Source: Sandaracinaceae bacterium
GTDB taxonomy: Bacteria; Myxococcota_A; Polyangia; Polyangiales; JAFGIB01
DNA: 13,786 nt
Reading direction: 5' to 3'
Assembly (NCBI GenBank): GCA_017881145.1
Contig: JADGRG010000658.1
Span: forward strand, 1 to 13,786
Shown: piece by piece, positions 6,638 to 12,263 of the stretch
How the letters are laid out: each line of letters starts with the position of its first letter
How positions within the stretch are numbered: the first letter of the stretch is position 1
Translations under genes and position numbers: made by a program
Notes under the pieces: generated by a model
Databases searched by the model: none
What the model saw: only the letters and a program-made list of their open reading frames with translations
Told to the model about the DNA's origin: nothing

Positions 6638-8743
6638 CTAGCCGCCAAACAACTTGCCCGCGCGCGACAAGACCTGCTTGCCGAGCTCCACGCCCTTCTT
6701 GCCGGCGGCTGCCGAGGCCGCTTTGGTGGCAGCCGCCGCACCTTCTGCGCGCGGGGTCTGCGCAGCTGCGGTCGCGGCGGGCTGTCCTGCCGCTTCGGGC
6801 TTGCTCTGCCCAGCCATCGGGATCGGCCGGCCCAGCACCATGGCTTCCAGTTGGTCCGGAGCCTCGGCCACTTCGCGCGCCAACTCGAGAGTGGTGCGAC
6901 CCGACTTCACCAGGTGCGCGAGCGACTCATCGAGGCGCACGATGCCCAAGCTCTTGCCGCGCTGCATCAAGCTCGAGATCTGAAAGGTGCGATTTTCGCG
7001 GATCAGGTTCCAGAGCGCCAGGCTGCCGGGCAGAACCTCGGCGGCCGCACAGAGCGCAGAGCGATCCGCCGTCGGCAAGAGGCGCTGCGAGATGATGAGA
7101 CGCAGACCGCCGGCCAGCGTCATACGGACTTGTGGTTGATCGCCCGGCGGGAAGAGATCGATCAGCCGTTCGATCGCCTTGGCGGCGCTGGGCGTGTTCA
7201 TGGTGCTGATCACCAAGTGTCCAGTTTCACTGGCGGTCAGCGCCATGCGCACGGTCTCGGTATCGCGTAGCTCGCCGACCACGATCACGTCCGGATCCTC
7301 GCGGAGCGAGCCCTTGAGCGCGGCTTGGAACGACTTGGTGTGGGTGCCCACCTCGCGCTGCGAGATCACAGCCTTGGCCGTGGGATGCACGTACTCGATC
7401 GGATCTTCCACCGTGATCACGTGATGCGCGGTTTCGCGGTTGATGATCCCGACGATGGCCGCAAGCGTGGTGGTCTTGCCGTGTCCGGTGGAGCCGGTCA
7501 CCACGATCAGGCCTTGGTGATGATGCGTCGCGCGCGCGATCGATTCCGGCAGGCCCAGCTCGGCGAGCGTCGGGATGCTTTCGCCGATGGGCCGGGCCGT
7601 CAGCTTCCAGCCGGTGCGTTGCCTGGAAACGTTGGCGCGGAAGCGTCCGTAGGCTGGATGGATCAACGAGAAGTCGCACGAGCCATGCTCATCGAGTTGC
7701 GCGCGCAGTGCTGGTGGCACGCGCGGCGCGAGAAGGTCTTCAGTGGCTTGCGCGCTCAAGGGCTCGCCGCACGCGACGAGATCACCAGCCACCCGCAACA
7801 TCGAAGGTCGATCGGCGAGAATGTGCACGTCACTGGCGCGCCGCTCCCGCGCCTGACCAAGCAGATCGTCGAGCGCGTCGCCCGCGAACTTGCGTGCGAT
7901 GGGCTTGCGTGGTTCAGCACGCGCTGCCGGGGGCGGTGGCGGGGTGCTGGGCGCCCAACCGGCGGGCTGGAAGTTGAAGCCGTCATGCGACGTGACGACG
8001 TGTACCGTCGGTGTCGGCAGGGTGTCGACCTCCGCGCTCACGGTCGCGATCACCTCACCACTGGTGTCGAACGAGGCTTCGGTGCTTGGCGCCGGCGCGA
8101 GCAGGGTGCGGGCGCGTGGGTCGGGTGCGTCAGCTGCCGCTGACGGCGGCGTAGGCGGAGCCTCCCGAGTAAGCGGCGCAACCGGAGCACGTTCGCGCCG
8201 CGAGAGAGCCTCCGGCAGCTCGGGCGCCGCGAATGCTGGACCCTGCGCAGCTGGGACGGCACGACGGGCGCTCGGTGCGGGGTCGGCCGGTCTGGTGCGG
8301 GCGCTCGCCGGTGCGGGTTCGGGCACAGGCTTGGCTGCCGGCGGTGCTGCACGGCGCTGGGGCACGGCTGGGGCGGCTGCGGTCGCAACACGCGGCGCGC
8401 TCAGCGCTGGCTCGACGCTGACCGGACGCTTTAACTCCGGTTGCGCGCGCGCGATCAGCCGCAGCGAGGCTCGCAGCAGCGCATCTTCGTACGCGGCCGA
8501 CACGCGGATCGTCCCCACGCCCTGCAGATGGAACTCCCAGCTTCGGCCATCTGCGAGCCCAGCCAGGTGCTCGCGCCCGCCCGCGGCGGCCAGCAACGTG
8601 ATGATGTCCTCGTCGCGGTGTGGCTCGGTGCCAACGCGACGGTAGGCGTTGTTCACCAGCGCGCAGGCAGGCCTGCCCGTCTGCAGGGCGAGCTCTGTCA
8701 CATCGGGTCGCGCCAGGAGTTGAAAGAGCTTTTGGGCCGGCAT
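6638..8743 (-). CDS. PilT-like ATPase with duplicated N-domain and long Pro/Ala linker
   Basis: This 701-residue protein is about twice PilT length. Residues 1-105 look like a worn copy of the PilT N-domain (VTELALQTGRPACALVNNAYRRVG aligns with ASDVHILADRPSMLRVAGDLVACG at 303-326 in the same protein). Residues 106-285 are a Pro/Ala/Arg-rich linker. A full PilT core follows: Walker A GSTGHGKTT (417-425), Asp box ITVEDPIEYVH (443-453), Walker B IVVGELRD (487-494) and retraction motif LWNLIRENRTFQI (577-589). The tail (642-701) is Ala-rich. The His box reads STMNTPSA (513-520), lacking the usual His. It probably works with or modulates the PilT encoded just downstream; a second retraction motor is also possible. 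I chose ATG 8743 because the open frame further upstream is Arg/Cys-rich and not protein-like. Confidence 0.85.
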   Translation of the reverse strand: MPAQKLFQLLARPDVTELALQTGRPACALVNNAYRRVGTEPHRDEDIITLLAAAGGREHLAGLADGRSWEFHLQGVGTIRVSAAYEDALLRASLRLIARAQPELKRPVSVEPALSAPRVATAAAPAVPQRRAAPPAAKPVPEPAPASARTRPADPAPSARRAVPAAQGPAFAAPELPEALSRRERAPVAPLTREAPPTPPSAAADAPDPRARTLLAPAPSTEASFDTSGEVIATVSAEVDTLPTPTVHVVTSHDGFNFQPAGWAPSTPPPPPAARAEPRKPIARKFAGDALDDLLGQARERRASDVHILADRPSMLRVAGDLVACGEPLSAQATEDLLAPRVPPALRAQLDEHGSCDFSLIHPAYGRFRANVSRQRTGWKLTARPIGESIPTLAELGLPESIARATHHHQGLIVVTGSTGHGKTTTLAAIVGIINRETAHHVITVEDPIEYVHPTAKAVISQREVGTHTKSFQAALKGSLREDPDVIVVGELRDTETVRMALTASETGHLVISTMNTPSAAKAIERLIDLFPPGDQPQVRMTLAGGLRLIISQRLLPTADRSALCAAAEVLPGSLALWNLIRENRTFQISSLMQRGKSLGIVRLDESLAHLVKSGRTTLELAREVAEAPDQLEAMVLGRPIPMAGQSKPEAAGQPAATAAAQTPRAEGAAAATKAASAAAGKKGVELGKQVLSRAGKLFGG

Positions 8744-8790
8744 CGTTCCGTGGTTGCGCGAGACGAGATAGGTGCGCGGCGGAACCTTCG

Positions 8791-8819
8791 ATTCTAGCCG
8801 ACTCCGTACACGGCGCGAA
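8791..8819 (-). promoter_or_regulatory. Possible promoter of the PilT-like/pilT operon
   Basis: On the minus strand TTCGCG and TAGAAT (5 of 6 to the -10 consensus) are 17 bases apart and would give a leader of about 40 bases before ATG 8743. The -35 match is poor, so this is only a candidate. Confidence 0.2.
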
Positions 8820-8944
8820 GCTCCGAATGATCGGGGGAGCTGAGCTCGGGTGCACACAGGAGGGCAGCGCGCAGCACCTCGCACACTTGCGTCGTAGTCC
8901 CGCGACCTGCAACCTTTCGAGCCCCAGACGCTCACTGTGGTCAT

Positions 8945-8963
8945 CCGCCGCCGACGGCGGCGG
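8945..8963. repeat. Perfect 8-base inverted repeat, CCGCCGCC-GAC-GGCGGCGG
   Basis: An all-GC 8-base stem closes on a 3-base loop, the strongest hairpin seen in the window. No T-run follows on either strand, so it is not a classical intrinsic terminator. It begins about 200 bases upstream of the PilT-like gene start. Confidence 0.55.
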
Positions 8964-9005
8964 TCGCGGCCTCGAGATGAGCTGGCAGGGTCACTCCAGA
9001 GGTTG

Positions 9006-9020
9006 CGTCGACCGTCGACG
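9006..9020. repeat. 15-base palindrome CGTCGAC-C-GTCGACG
   Basis: Two 7-base arms are perfectly complementary around one central C. With a single central base it suits a dimeric protein-binding site better than an RNA hairpin. It is the middle one of three inverted repeats within about 110 bases. Confidence 0.4.
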
Positions 9021-9039
9021 ACCATCGCCGACCGTTGGA

Positions 9040-9055
9040 GTAGCGCTTCCGCTAC
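9040..9055. repeat. Inverted repeat GTAGCG-CTTC-CGCTAC
   Basis: A perfect 6-base stem with a 4-base loop, the geometry of a stable RNA hairpin on either strand. It is the third of the clustered inverted repeats in this gap. Confidence 0.45.
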
Positions 9056-9189
9056 CTGCACCGAAGCGCCAGCCCGCGGATCGAAACACCGAGCCTGCGC
9101 TGGAAGATCTCGGCACGTCTCTTGCGTAGAACGGGGGGCCAGCACTTCGCTTGGCACGCTCTGACACAAACGCGGTGGCGGCTGGCGTG

Positions 9190-9195
9190 TATACT
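9190..9195 (+). promoter_or_regulatory. Candidate -10 box (TATACT) for the Cys-rich lipoprotein
   Basis: TATACT matches the sigma-70 -10 consensus at 5 of 6 positions in an otherwise GC-rich stretch. The best -35-like hexamer, CTGACA, lies 23 bases upstream, which is too far for a normal sigma-70 promoter. If used, it would give a leader of about 75 bases. Confidence 0.3.
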
Positions 9196-9268
9196 GCGCT
9201 GGCCATCGGCTTCGGTGGAGGCCCTGCGGACAAGCTTGCTCCACCCGAGCCGAGCACCAAACACTAAC

Positions 9269-9272
9269 GGAG
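9269..9272 (+). promoter_or_regulatory. Ribosome binding site setting a GTG start
   Basis: GGAG followed by the 5-base spacer CTGTC precedes GTG 9278. It decides the start of the Cys-rich lipoprotein, whose signal peptide begins at this GTG. Confidence 0.6.
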
Positions 9273-9277
9273 CTGTC

Positions 9278-9892
9278 GTGCGCGCTAGTGACCTCTGCAT
9301 CGTGTTGTGGCTGGCAACGCAAGCACTTGCCTGCACCAAGGCGACCGTCAGCATGTCTGCGCACGATGCAGGCGCACGTGATGCCAGCGTGCGCGATGCG
9401 GGTGCGCGCGACGCCAGCGTGCATGACGGCGGGCCTGCACCAAGTGGCCCCGTGACCGGGCGTGCCTGCAGGACGCCTGCCGAGTGCGGCGCGGGCTACG
9501 ATTGCAACGCCGAGGTTCCGGGCGGCTATTGCATGGTCGGTGCAGCCGGCGGAGCGATGGCGTGTCGCGACCCGCAGATTCCTTGCCCAGCGGACACCGT
9601 CTGCTCACCTCTGCCTTGGCATCAGATCTCCGGCGTGTGCCTGCGTCCCTGTGATGCGGCATCACCGTGCCGCGAAGGCTATTTCTGCAACTACCTGCAA
9701 GCCTTCCCCGGCGATCCCAGTGGCGCACGCAGCCCGGTTCCCGTGTGCTGGACGGTCTGCCAACCGGGCACGGATCAGAGCTGCAACGACAGCCCGATCA
9801 TCTCGAGCTTGCACGGCACCTGCGAAGCCAACGGCACCTGCACCTGTCACTTCGGCGCCGGCAAGAACCCCAGCACCGGTCGCTGCTTGTAG
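9278..9892 (+). CDS. Cys-rich putative lipoprotein with DAGARDAS linker
   Basis: This 204-residue protein begins at GTG 9278, supported by a good Shine-Dalgarno and a short hydrophobic segment (CIVLWLATQALAC, 7-19). Cys19 is a likely lipidation site, although ALAC is not a perfect lipobox. Two 10-residue repeats follow (DAGARDASVR/H, 30-49), a flexible Asp/Ala/Gly linker like those seen in many myxobacterial surface lipoproteins. The rest carries many closely spaced cysteines in C-x5-C-x5-C type spacing (CRTPAECGAGYDC, CPADTVC, CLRPCDAASPCREGYFC and a final CEANGTCTCHFG), resembling EGF- or dickkopf-like disulfide-rich repeats. It probably sits at the cell surface and binds something extracellular; no specific function is recognised. 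The earlier ATG at 9122 in the same frame adds Trp/Arg-rich sequence and is rejected. Confidence 0.75.
   Translation: MRASDLCIVLWLATQALACTKATVSMSAHDAGARDASVRDAGARDASVHDGGPAPSGPVTGRACRTPAECGAGYDCNAEVPGGYCMVGAAGGAMACRDPQIPCPADTVCSPLPWHQISGVCLRPCDAASPCREGYFCNYLQAFPGDPSGARSPVPVCWTVCQPGTDQSCNDSPIISSLHGTCEANGTCTCHFGAGKNPSTGRCL
9365..9424 (+). repeat. Two in-frame 30-base tandem repeats
   Basis: Units 9365-9394 and 9395-9424 encode DAGARDASVR and DAGARDASVH. They are identical at 23 of 30 bases. Five of the seven differences are silent third-codon changes and the other two fall in the last codon, so the peptide is conserved although the DNA has drifted. Confidence 0.7.
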
Positions 9893-9962
9893 TGCCCGGC
9901 GATCGGGCGCGTGCGGCTGTCGCGTGCTCGTGACCACGCGGGTTACGATGGCGGGCACTTCC

Positions 9963-10709
9963 ATGAACAAGATCGCGAAGGTCACCGGGTTCTTCTGGGT
10001 CATGAAGATCTGCGCCACGACCCTGGGCGAGACGGCCGGCGATCTGCTCTCGATGACGATGAAGGTCGGCTACGCGCTGAGCTCGATTATCCTGCTCGCT
10101 CTCTTCCTCGTCTCGGTCGTGGCACAGGTGAAGGCCACGCGTTTCCATCCCTGGCTCTACTGGACGGTGATCCTGACCACCAGCACGGCAGGCACGACGA
10201 TGTCGGACTTCATGGACCGAACTCTCGGACTCGGCTACGCACGAGGCTCGCTCTTGCTGGTTTTGTGCCTGCTCTCGGTATTGGCGCTCTGGCGTTTCAC
10301 CGAAAAGAGCCTCTCGGTCAGCGACATCGAAACTCCGCGCGCCGAGATCTTCTATTGGTCCGCGATTCTCTTCTCGAACACGCTCGGCACCGCAGTGGGC
10401 GATCTTCTGGCCGACGACTCCGGGCTCGGCTTCGCTGGCGGAGCCGCGCTGATCGCTGCGCTTCTGGCAATGATCGTCGTCGCCTACTACAGCAAGCGAA
10501 TCGACCGCGTCCTACTCTTCTGGCTCGCCTTCGTGCTGACCCGTCCCTTCGGCGCGACCTTCGGCGACCTCTTGACCAAACCCACCGACAAGGGCGGGCT
10601 CAATCTCGGCACACTCGGATCGTCGCTCGTCCTCACAGCGATCCTGATCGCCTGCGTGGCTTGGACAGAGCGCAAGCGCGTGAGCCCGAGCGCAGCGCTT
10701 CCGCCCTAG
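9963..10709 (+). CDS. DUF347 / COG4705 four-repeat membrane protein
   Basis: This 248-residue inner-membrane protein is built from four related units of about 60 residues, each a helix pair with an Aro-W start and a G-(E/T/A)-x-x-(G/S)-D core: FFWVMKICATTLGETAGDLL (10-29), YWTVILTTSTAGTTMSDFM (66-84), YWSAILFSNTLGTAVGDLL (131-149) and LFWLAFVLTRPFGATFGDLL (185-204). This is the DUF347 repeat family, predicted to have eight membrane helices. The repeated membrane Asp and Gly residues suggest a transporter or channel, but no substrate can be deduced. I chose ATG 9963 because family members begin a few residues before V-T-x-x-F-W and because a TACGAT box (9944-9949) overlaps the alternative ATG 9948, which would add five residues. 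It follows the lipoprotein by 70 bases and overlaps the HDOD gene at its stop. Confidence 0.82.
   Translation: MNKIAKVTGFFWVMKICATTLGETAGDLLSMTMKVGYALSSIILLALFLVSVVAQVKATRFHPWLYWTVILTTSTAGTTMSDFMDRTLGLGYARGSLLLVLCLLSVLALWRFTEKSLSVSDIETPRAEIFYWSAILFSNTLGTAVGDLLADDSGLGFAGGAALIAALLAMIVVAYYSKRIDRVLLFWLAFVLTRPFGATFGDLLTKPTDKGGLNLGTLGSSLVLTAILIACVAWTERKRVSPSAALPP
10706..10709. other. CTAG shared by two convergent stop codons
   Basis: TAG 10707-10709 ends the DUF347 gene on the plus strand, and CTA 10706-10708 is the TAG stop of the HDOD gene on the minus strand. The palindrome CTAG therefore supplies both stops and the genes overlap by two bases, leaving no room for a terminator between them. Confidence 0.9.
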
Positions 10710-11551
10710 ACCGCGTGGCGCAGCGCTTGTTCGGCGTTGATGCCGGCGTCGATGGTCGCCTGCATTAGCTGGTCGGATGAACAGGGCAGTCCAGCCGCTG
10801 CGGCCGTTTGCGTCAGCATGAGCGGCAGTTCCTGGAGCGCTTCCTGACGGATCGCCTGGATGGCTCGCGGTGCCGCGACTCGGGCGAACACAGTGAGGCG
10901 CGTCAGCATCGGCCAGAGTGTTGGATCGGAGCCGGTGGGCGTCGCGACCGTGGCGCAGACATCCTCGGGCAGCTGGTTGCGCGCGAGCAAGCCTCCACCA
11001 ATTTGGTAGGAGCACGTGCCGTAGCGTTCGCGCTCCAGGCATGCGCGTACCACCGGATCGCCTTGGCTCTCTTGCCACAACGCCATGTAGCCCTTGCCGT
11101 CGACCGCGAGGCAAGCCATCGCGCCGACCTCCGAGAGCAGCCCGCAGAGGAACGCCTCGCTGCGCGATACGTGCTTTAGATCCTTGGCGAGACGTCTGGC
11201 GAGCGCTCCGGTGAGAACGCAGGTCTCGTGCAGCTCCGGGCCAAGCTCGGTATCGGAACGAAACGCGGCGAGCATCGCCATCGCCGCGGCCATGCTGCGA
11301 ATCTCGCCGATCCCCAGCACGCTCACCGCATGCTCGAGATCTCGCACTCGTCCCGACATGCCGAACACCGGGCTGTTGGCGATGCGCAGGGTCTCGCTCG
11401 CCAACGCCGGGTCGATCGCAATCGCGCCTGCCACCTGGTGGATGTGAGAGCGCAGGTCATCGGCGATCGCAATCACCCGCGTGGCGGCGGCTGGGATCGG
11501 ACAGACCTCGCCGATCTGGTCAAGGAGCGCGGCGACTTTGTTGTCCGACAT
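10706..11551 (-). CDS. HDOD domain protein lacking the HD pair
   Basis: This 281-residue protein is almost wholly an HDOD domain. Typical features are the PIPAAATRVIAIADD start (18-32), IDPALASETLRIANSPVFG (46-64) and a helix region with AVSVLGIGEIRS (75-86). The position that reads GLLHD(I/V)G in HD-type relatives is GLLSEVG (137-143), so the metal-binding His-Asp pair is missing and phosphodiesterase activity is unlikely. HDOD proteins are usually non-catalytic signalling or scaffold modules in two-component, c-di-GMP and motility networks, and are numerous in myxobacteria. No receiver, GGDEF or EAL domain is attached, so its partner must be another protein. I chose ATG 11551; GTG 11557 would add two residues. 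It lies 80 bases downstream of lrp on the same strand. Confidence 0.85.
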   Translation of the reverse strand: MSDNKVAALLDQIGEVCPIPAAATRVIAIADDLRSHIHQVAGAIAIDPALASETLRIANSPVFGMSGRVRDLEHAVSVLGIGEIRSMAAAMAMLAAFRSDTELGPELHETCVLTGALARRLAKDLKHVSRSEAFLCGLLSEVGAMACLAVDGKGYMALWQESQGDPVVRACLERERYGTCSYQIGGGLLARNQLPEDVCATVATPTGSDPTLWPMLTRLTVFARVAAPRAIQAIRQEALQELPLMLTQTAAAAGLPCSSDQLMQATIDAGINAEQALRHAV

Positions 11552-11575
11552 ACCCACATGTATCGGCAGCCAGAG

Positions 11576-11601
11576 CCCACGACTTTAGCGCTGAGCGTGG
11601 G
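11576..11601. repeat. Inverted repeat between lrp and the HDOD gene
   Basis: CCCACG and CGTGGG form a perfect 6-base stem around a 14-base loop, next to a GGGGACCCC palindrome (11599-11607). It lies in the 80 bases after the lrp stop. It may end or slow lrp transcription, but there is no T-run on the minus strand. A plus-strand TGATTTT follows, although no plus-strand gene ends here. Confidence 0.3.
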
Positions 11602-11631
11602 GACCCCTGATTTTCACCGAGTTTCTGTCGT

Positions 11632-12126
11632 TCAGGCCGGGGTCAGGTACTTGAGCGGAAGCTCCGTGGTGTCGACCACCCGGCGCATCACGAAGCTCGA
11701 ATGAACGCCGGTCACGCCTTCGATGCGCGTGAGCTTGTTGAGCAGGAAGTCTTGGTACTCGTCCATGCTCGGCACCACCACCATCAGCACATAGTCGGCC
11801 TGCTGCCCCGTCACGAGGTGGCAAGCCACCACCTCGGGATAACGCTTGACGGTCTTCTCGAAGCGGTCGAAGCGCTCGGGCGTGTGACGGTCCATCGATA
11901 TCTGGATGATGGCCGTGAGCGAAAGCCCCAGACGTTTGCGATCGAGGAGCACCACGCGCTTCTCGATCACACCCGCTTCCTCTAGCGCCTTGACGCGGCG
12001 CAGGCAGGGCGATGCAGAGAGCCCAACGCGCTCCGCCAGCTCCTGGTTGGTCAGGTTGCCGTCCGCCTGCAGCTCACGCAACAAGTGGAGATCGATGGCA
12101 TCGGGGCGGAAAGCGTCGTCGCGCAT
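11632..12126 (-). CDS. lrp: Lrp/AsnC family transcriptional regulator
   Basis: This 164-residue protein has an N-terminal winged helix-turn-helix (residues 10-60; LTNQELAERVGLSASPCLRRVKALEEAGVI at 25-54 matches E. coli Lrp closely, including the S-x-S/T-P-C-L-x-R-V recognition helix). A C-terminal RAM ligand-binding domain follows (66-150, with CHLVTGQQADYVLMVVVP at 102-119). Such proteins form dimers to octamers, bind DNA and sense amino acids, often leucine. It is divergent from the 2-isopropylmalate synthase gene, so control of leucine synthesis and of itself is the obvious hypothesis. I chose ATG 12126; a GTG at 12144 would add six residues with no Shine-Dalgarno. A TATTAT box ends exactly 6 bases before the ATG, consistent with a leaderless mRNA. 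Confidence 0.93.
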   Translation of the reverse strand: MRDDAFRPDAIDLHLLRELQADGNLTNQELAERVGLSASPCLRRVKALEEAGVIEKRVVLLDRKRLGLSLTAIIQISMDRHTPERFDRFEKTVKRYPEVVACHLVTGQQADYVLMVVVPSMDEYQDFLLNKLTRIEGVTGVHSSFVMRRVVDTTELPLKYLTPA

Positions 12127-12135
12127 CGCGCAATA
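12127..12135 (-). promoter_or_regulatory. Inverted copy of the TATTGCGCG core next to the lrp start
   Basis: On the minus strand this reads TATTGCGCG, the core of the two direct repeats 50-80 bases away on the plus strand. It overlaps the apparent -10 box and touches the lrp start codon, a position where a bound regulator would block lrp expression. Inference: an autoregulatory Lrp site. Confidence 0.4.
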
Positions 12136-12138
12136 ATA
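12133..12138 (-). promoter_or_regulatory. Candidate lrp -10 box (TATTAT) placed for a leaderless transcript
   Basis: TATTAT matches the -10 consensus at 5 of 6 positions and is followed by 6 bases and then the ATG, so transcription would start at or beside the A of ATG. No convincing -35 hexamer is present, which may mean an activated or alternative-sigma promoter. Confidence 0.35.
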
Positions 12139-12141
12139 CAC

Positions 12142-12155
12142 CACGGATACCCGTG
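12142..12155. repeat. Inverted repeat CACGG-ATAC-CCGTG
   Basis: A perfect 5-base inverted repeat with a 4-base spacer in the lrp-leuA control region. It lies just upstream of the lrp -10 box and may be part of the operator array. Confidence 0.35.
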
Positions 12156-12183
12156 CGTAAGCAATGTTCTGTCCGTATGACCG

Positions 12184-12217
12184 GATATTGCGCGCAGATA
12201 GCCAAGATATTGCGCGC
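12184..12217 (+). promoter_or_regulatory. Two direct repeats GATATTGCGCGC, 22 bases apart, between lrp and leuA
   Basis: The identical 12-base element occurs at 12184-12195 and 12206-12217. The 22-base period is close to two turns of the DNA helix, so both copies face the same side, as expected for cooperative binding by a multimeric protein such as Lrp. They are exact copies within a region that otherwise shows little repetition. They lie 43-76 bases upstream of leuA. Lrp as the binder is inferred from position only. Confidence 0.6.
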
Positions 12218-12221
12218 TTCC

Positions 12222-12263
12222 ATGACTAGACTCTGCGTTCGCGGGAGACACTTTTCCAGATGA
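12222..12263 (+). CDS. Possible 13-codon upstream ORF overlapping the leuA start
   Basis: ATG 12222 opens a frame encoding MTRLCVRGRHFSR and stops at TGA 12261-12263, overlapping the leuA ATG in the arrangement ATGA. leuA itself has only a distant Shine-Dalgarno (GGGAG 11-12 bases upstream), so translational coupling is possible. The peptide has only one Leu and no terminator hairpin is visible, so this is not a classical leucine attenuator. No Shine-Dalgarno precedes the uORF, but a leaderless or near-leaderless start cannot be excluded. Confidence 0.25.
   Translation: MTRLCVRGRHFSR

Larger units (their letters stand above)
8744..9277. other. 534-base non-coding divergent region with three strong inverted repeats
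   Basis: Neither strand shows a reading frame with protein-like composition here; the open frames are Arg-, Cys- and Pro-rich shadows. The region separates the divergent PilT-like gene and the Cys-rich lipoprotein. It contains perfect inverted repeats at 8945-8963, 9006-9020 and 9040-9055, a TATACT box at 9190 facing the lipoprotein, and a weak TTCGCG-17-TAGAAT pair (8791-8819, minus strand) facing the PilT-like gene. A regulatory region or a small structured RNA could both fit. Confidence 0.6.

Noticed and set aside
9151..9170. Sigma-54 promoter upstream of the Cys-rich lipoprotein
   Set aside because: TTGGCACG is a perfect -24 element, but the required GC-containing -12 element is absent at the correct spacing (GACAC is found instead).
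8744..9424. In-frame extension of the PilT-like gene to 928 residues, starting at 9424
   Set aside because: The extra 227 residues are Arg/Cys/Ser-rich with no domain character and overlap the lipoprotein start on the other strand. PilT-like sequence begins at ATG 8743.
12127..12259. Classical leucine attenuator upstream of leuA
   Set aside because: The small ORF has only one Leu codon, and there is no terminator/antiterminator pair with a T-run.
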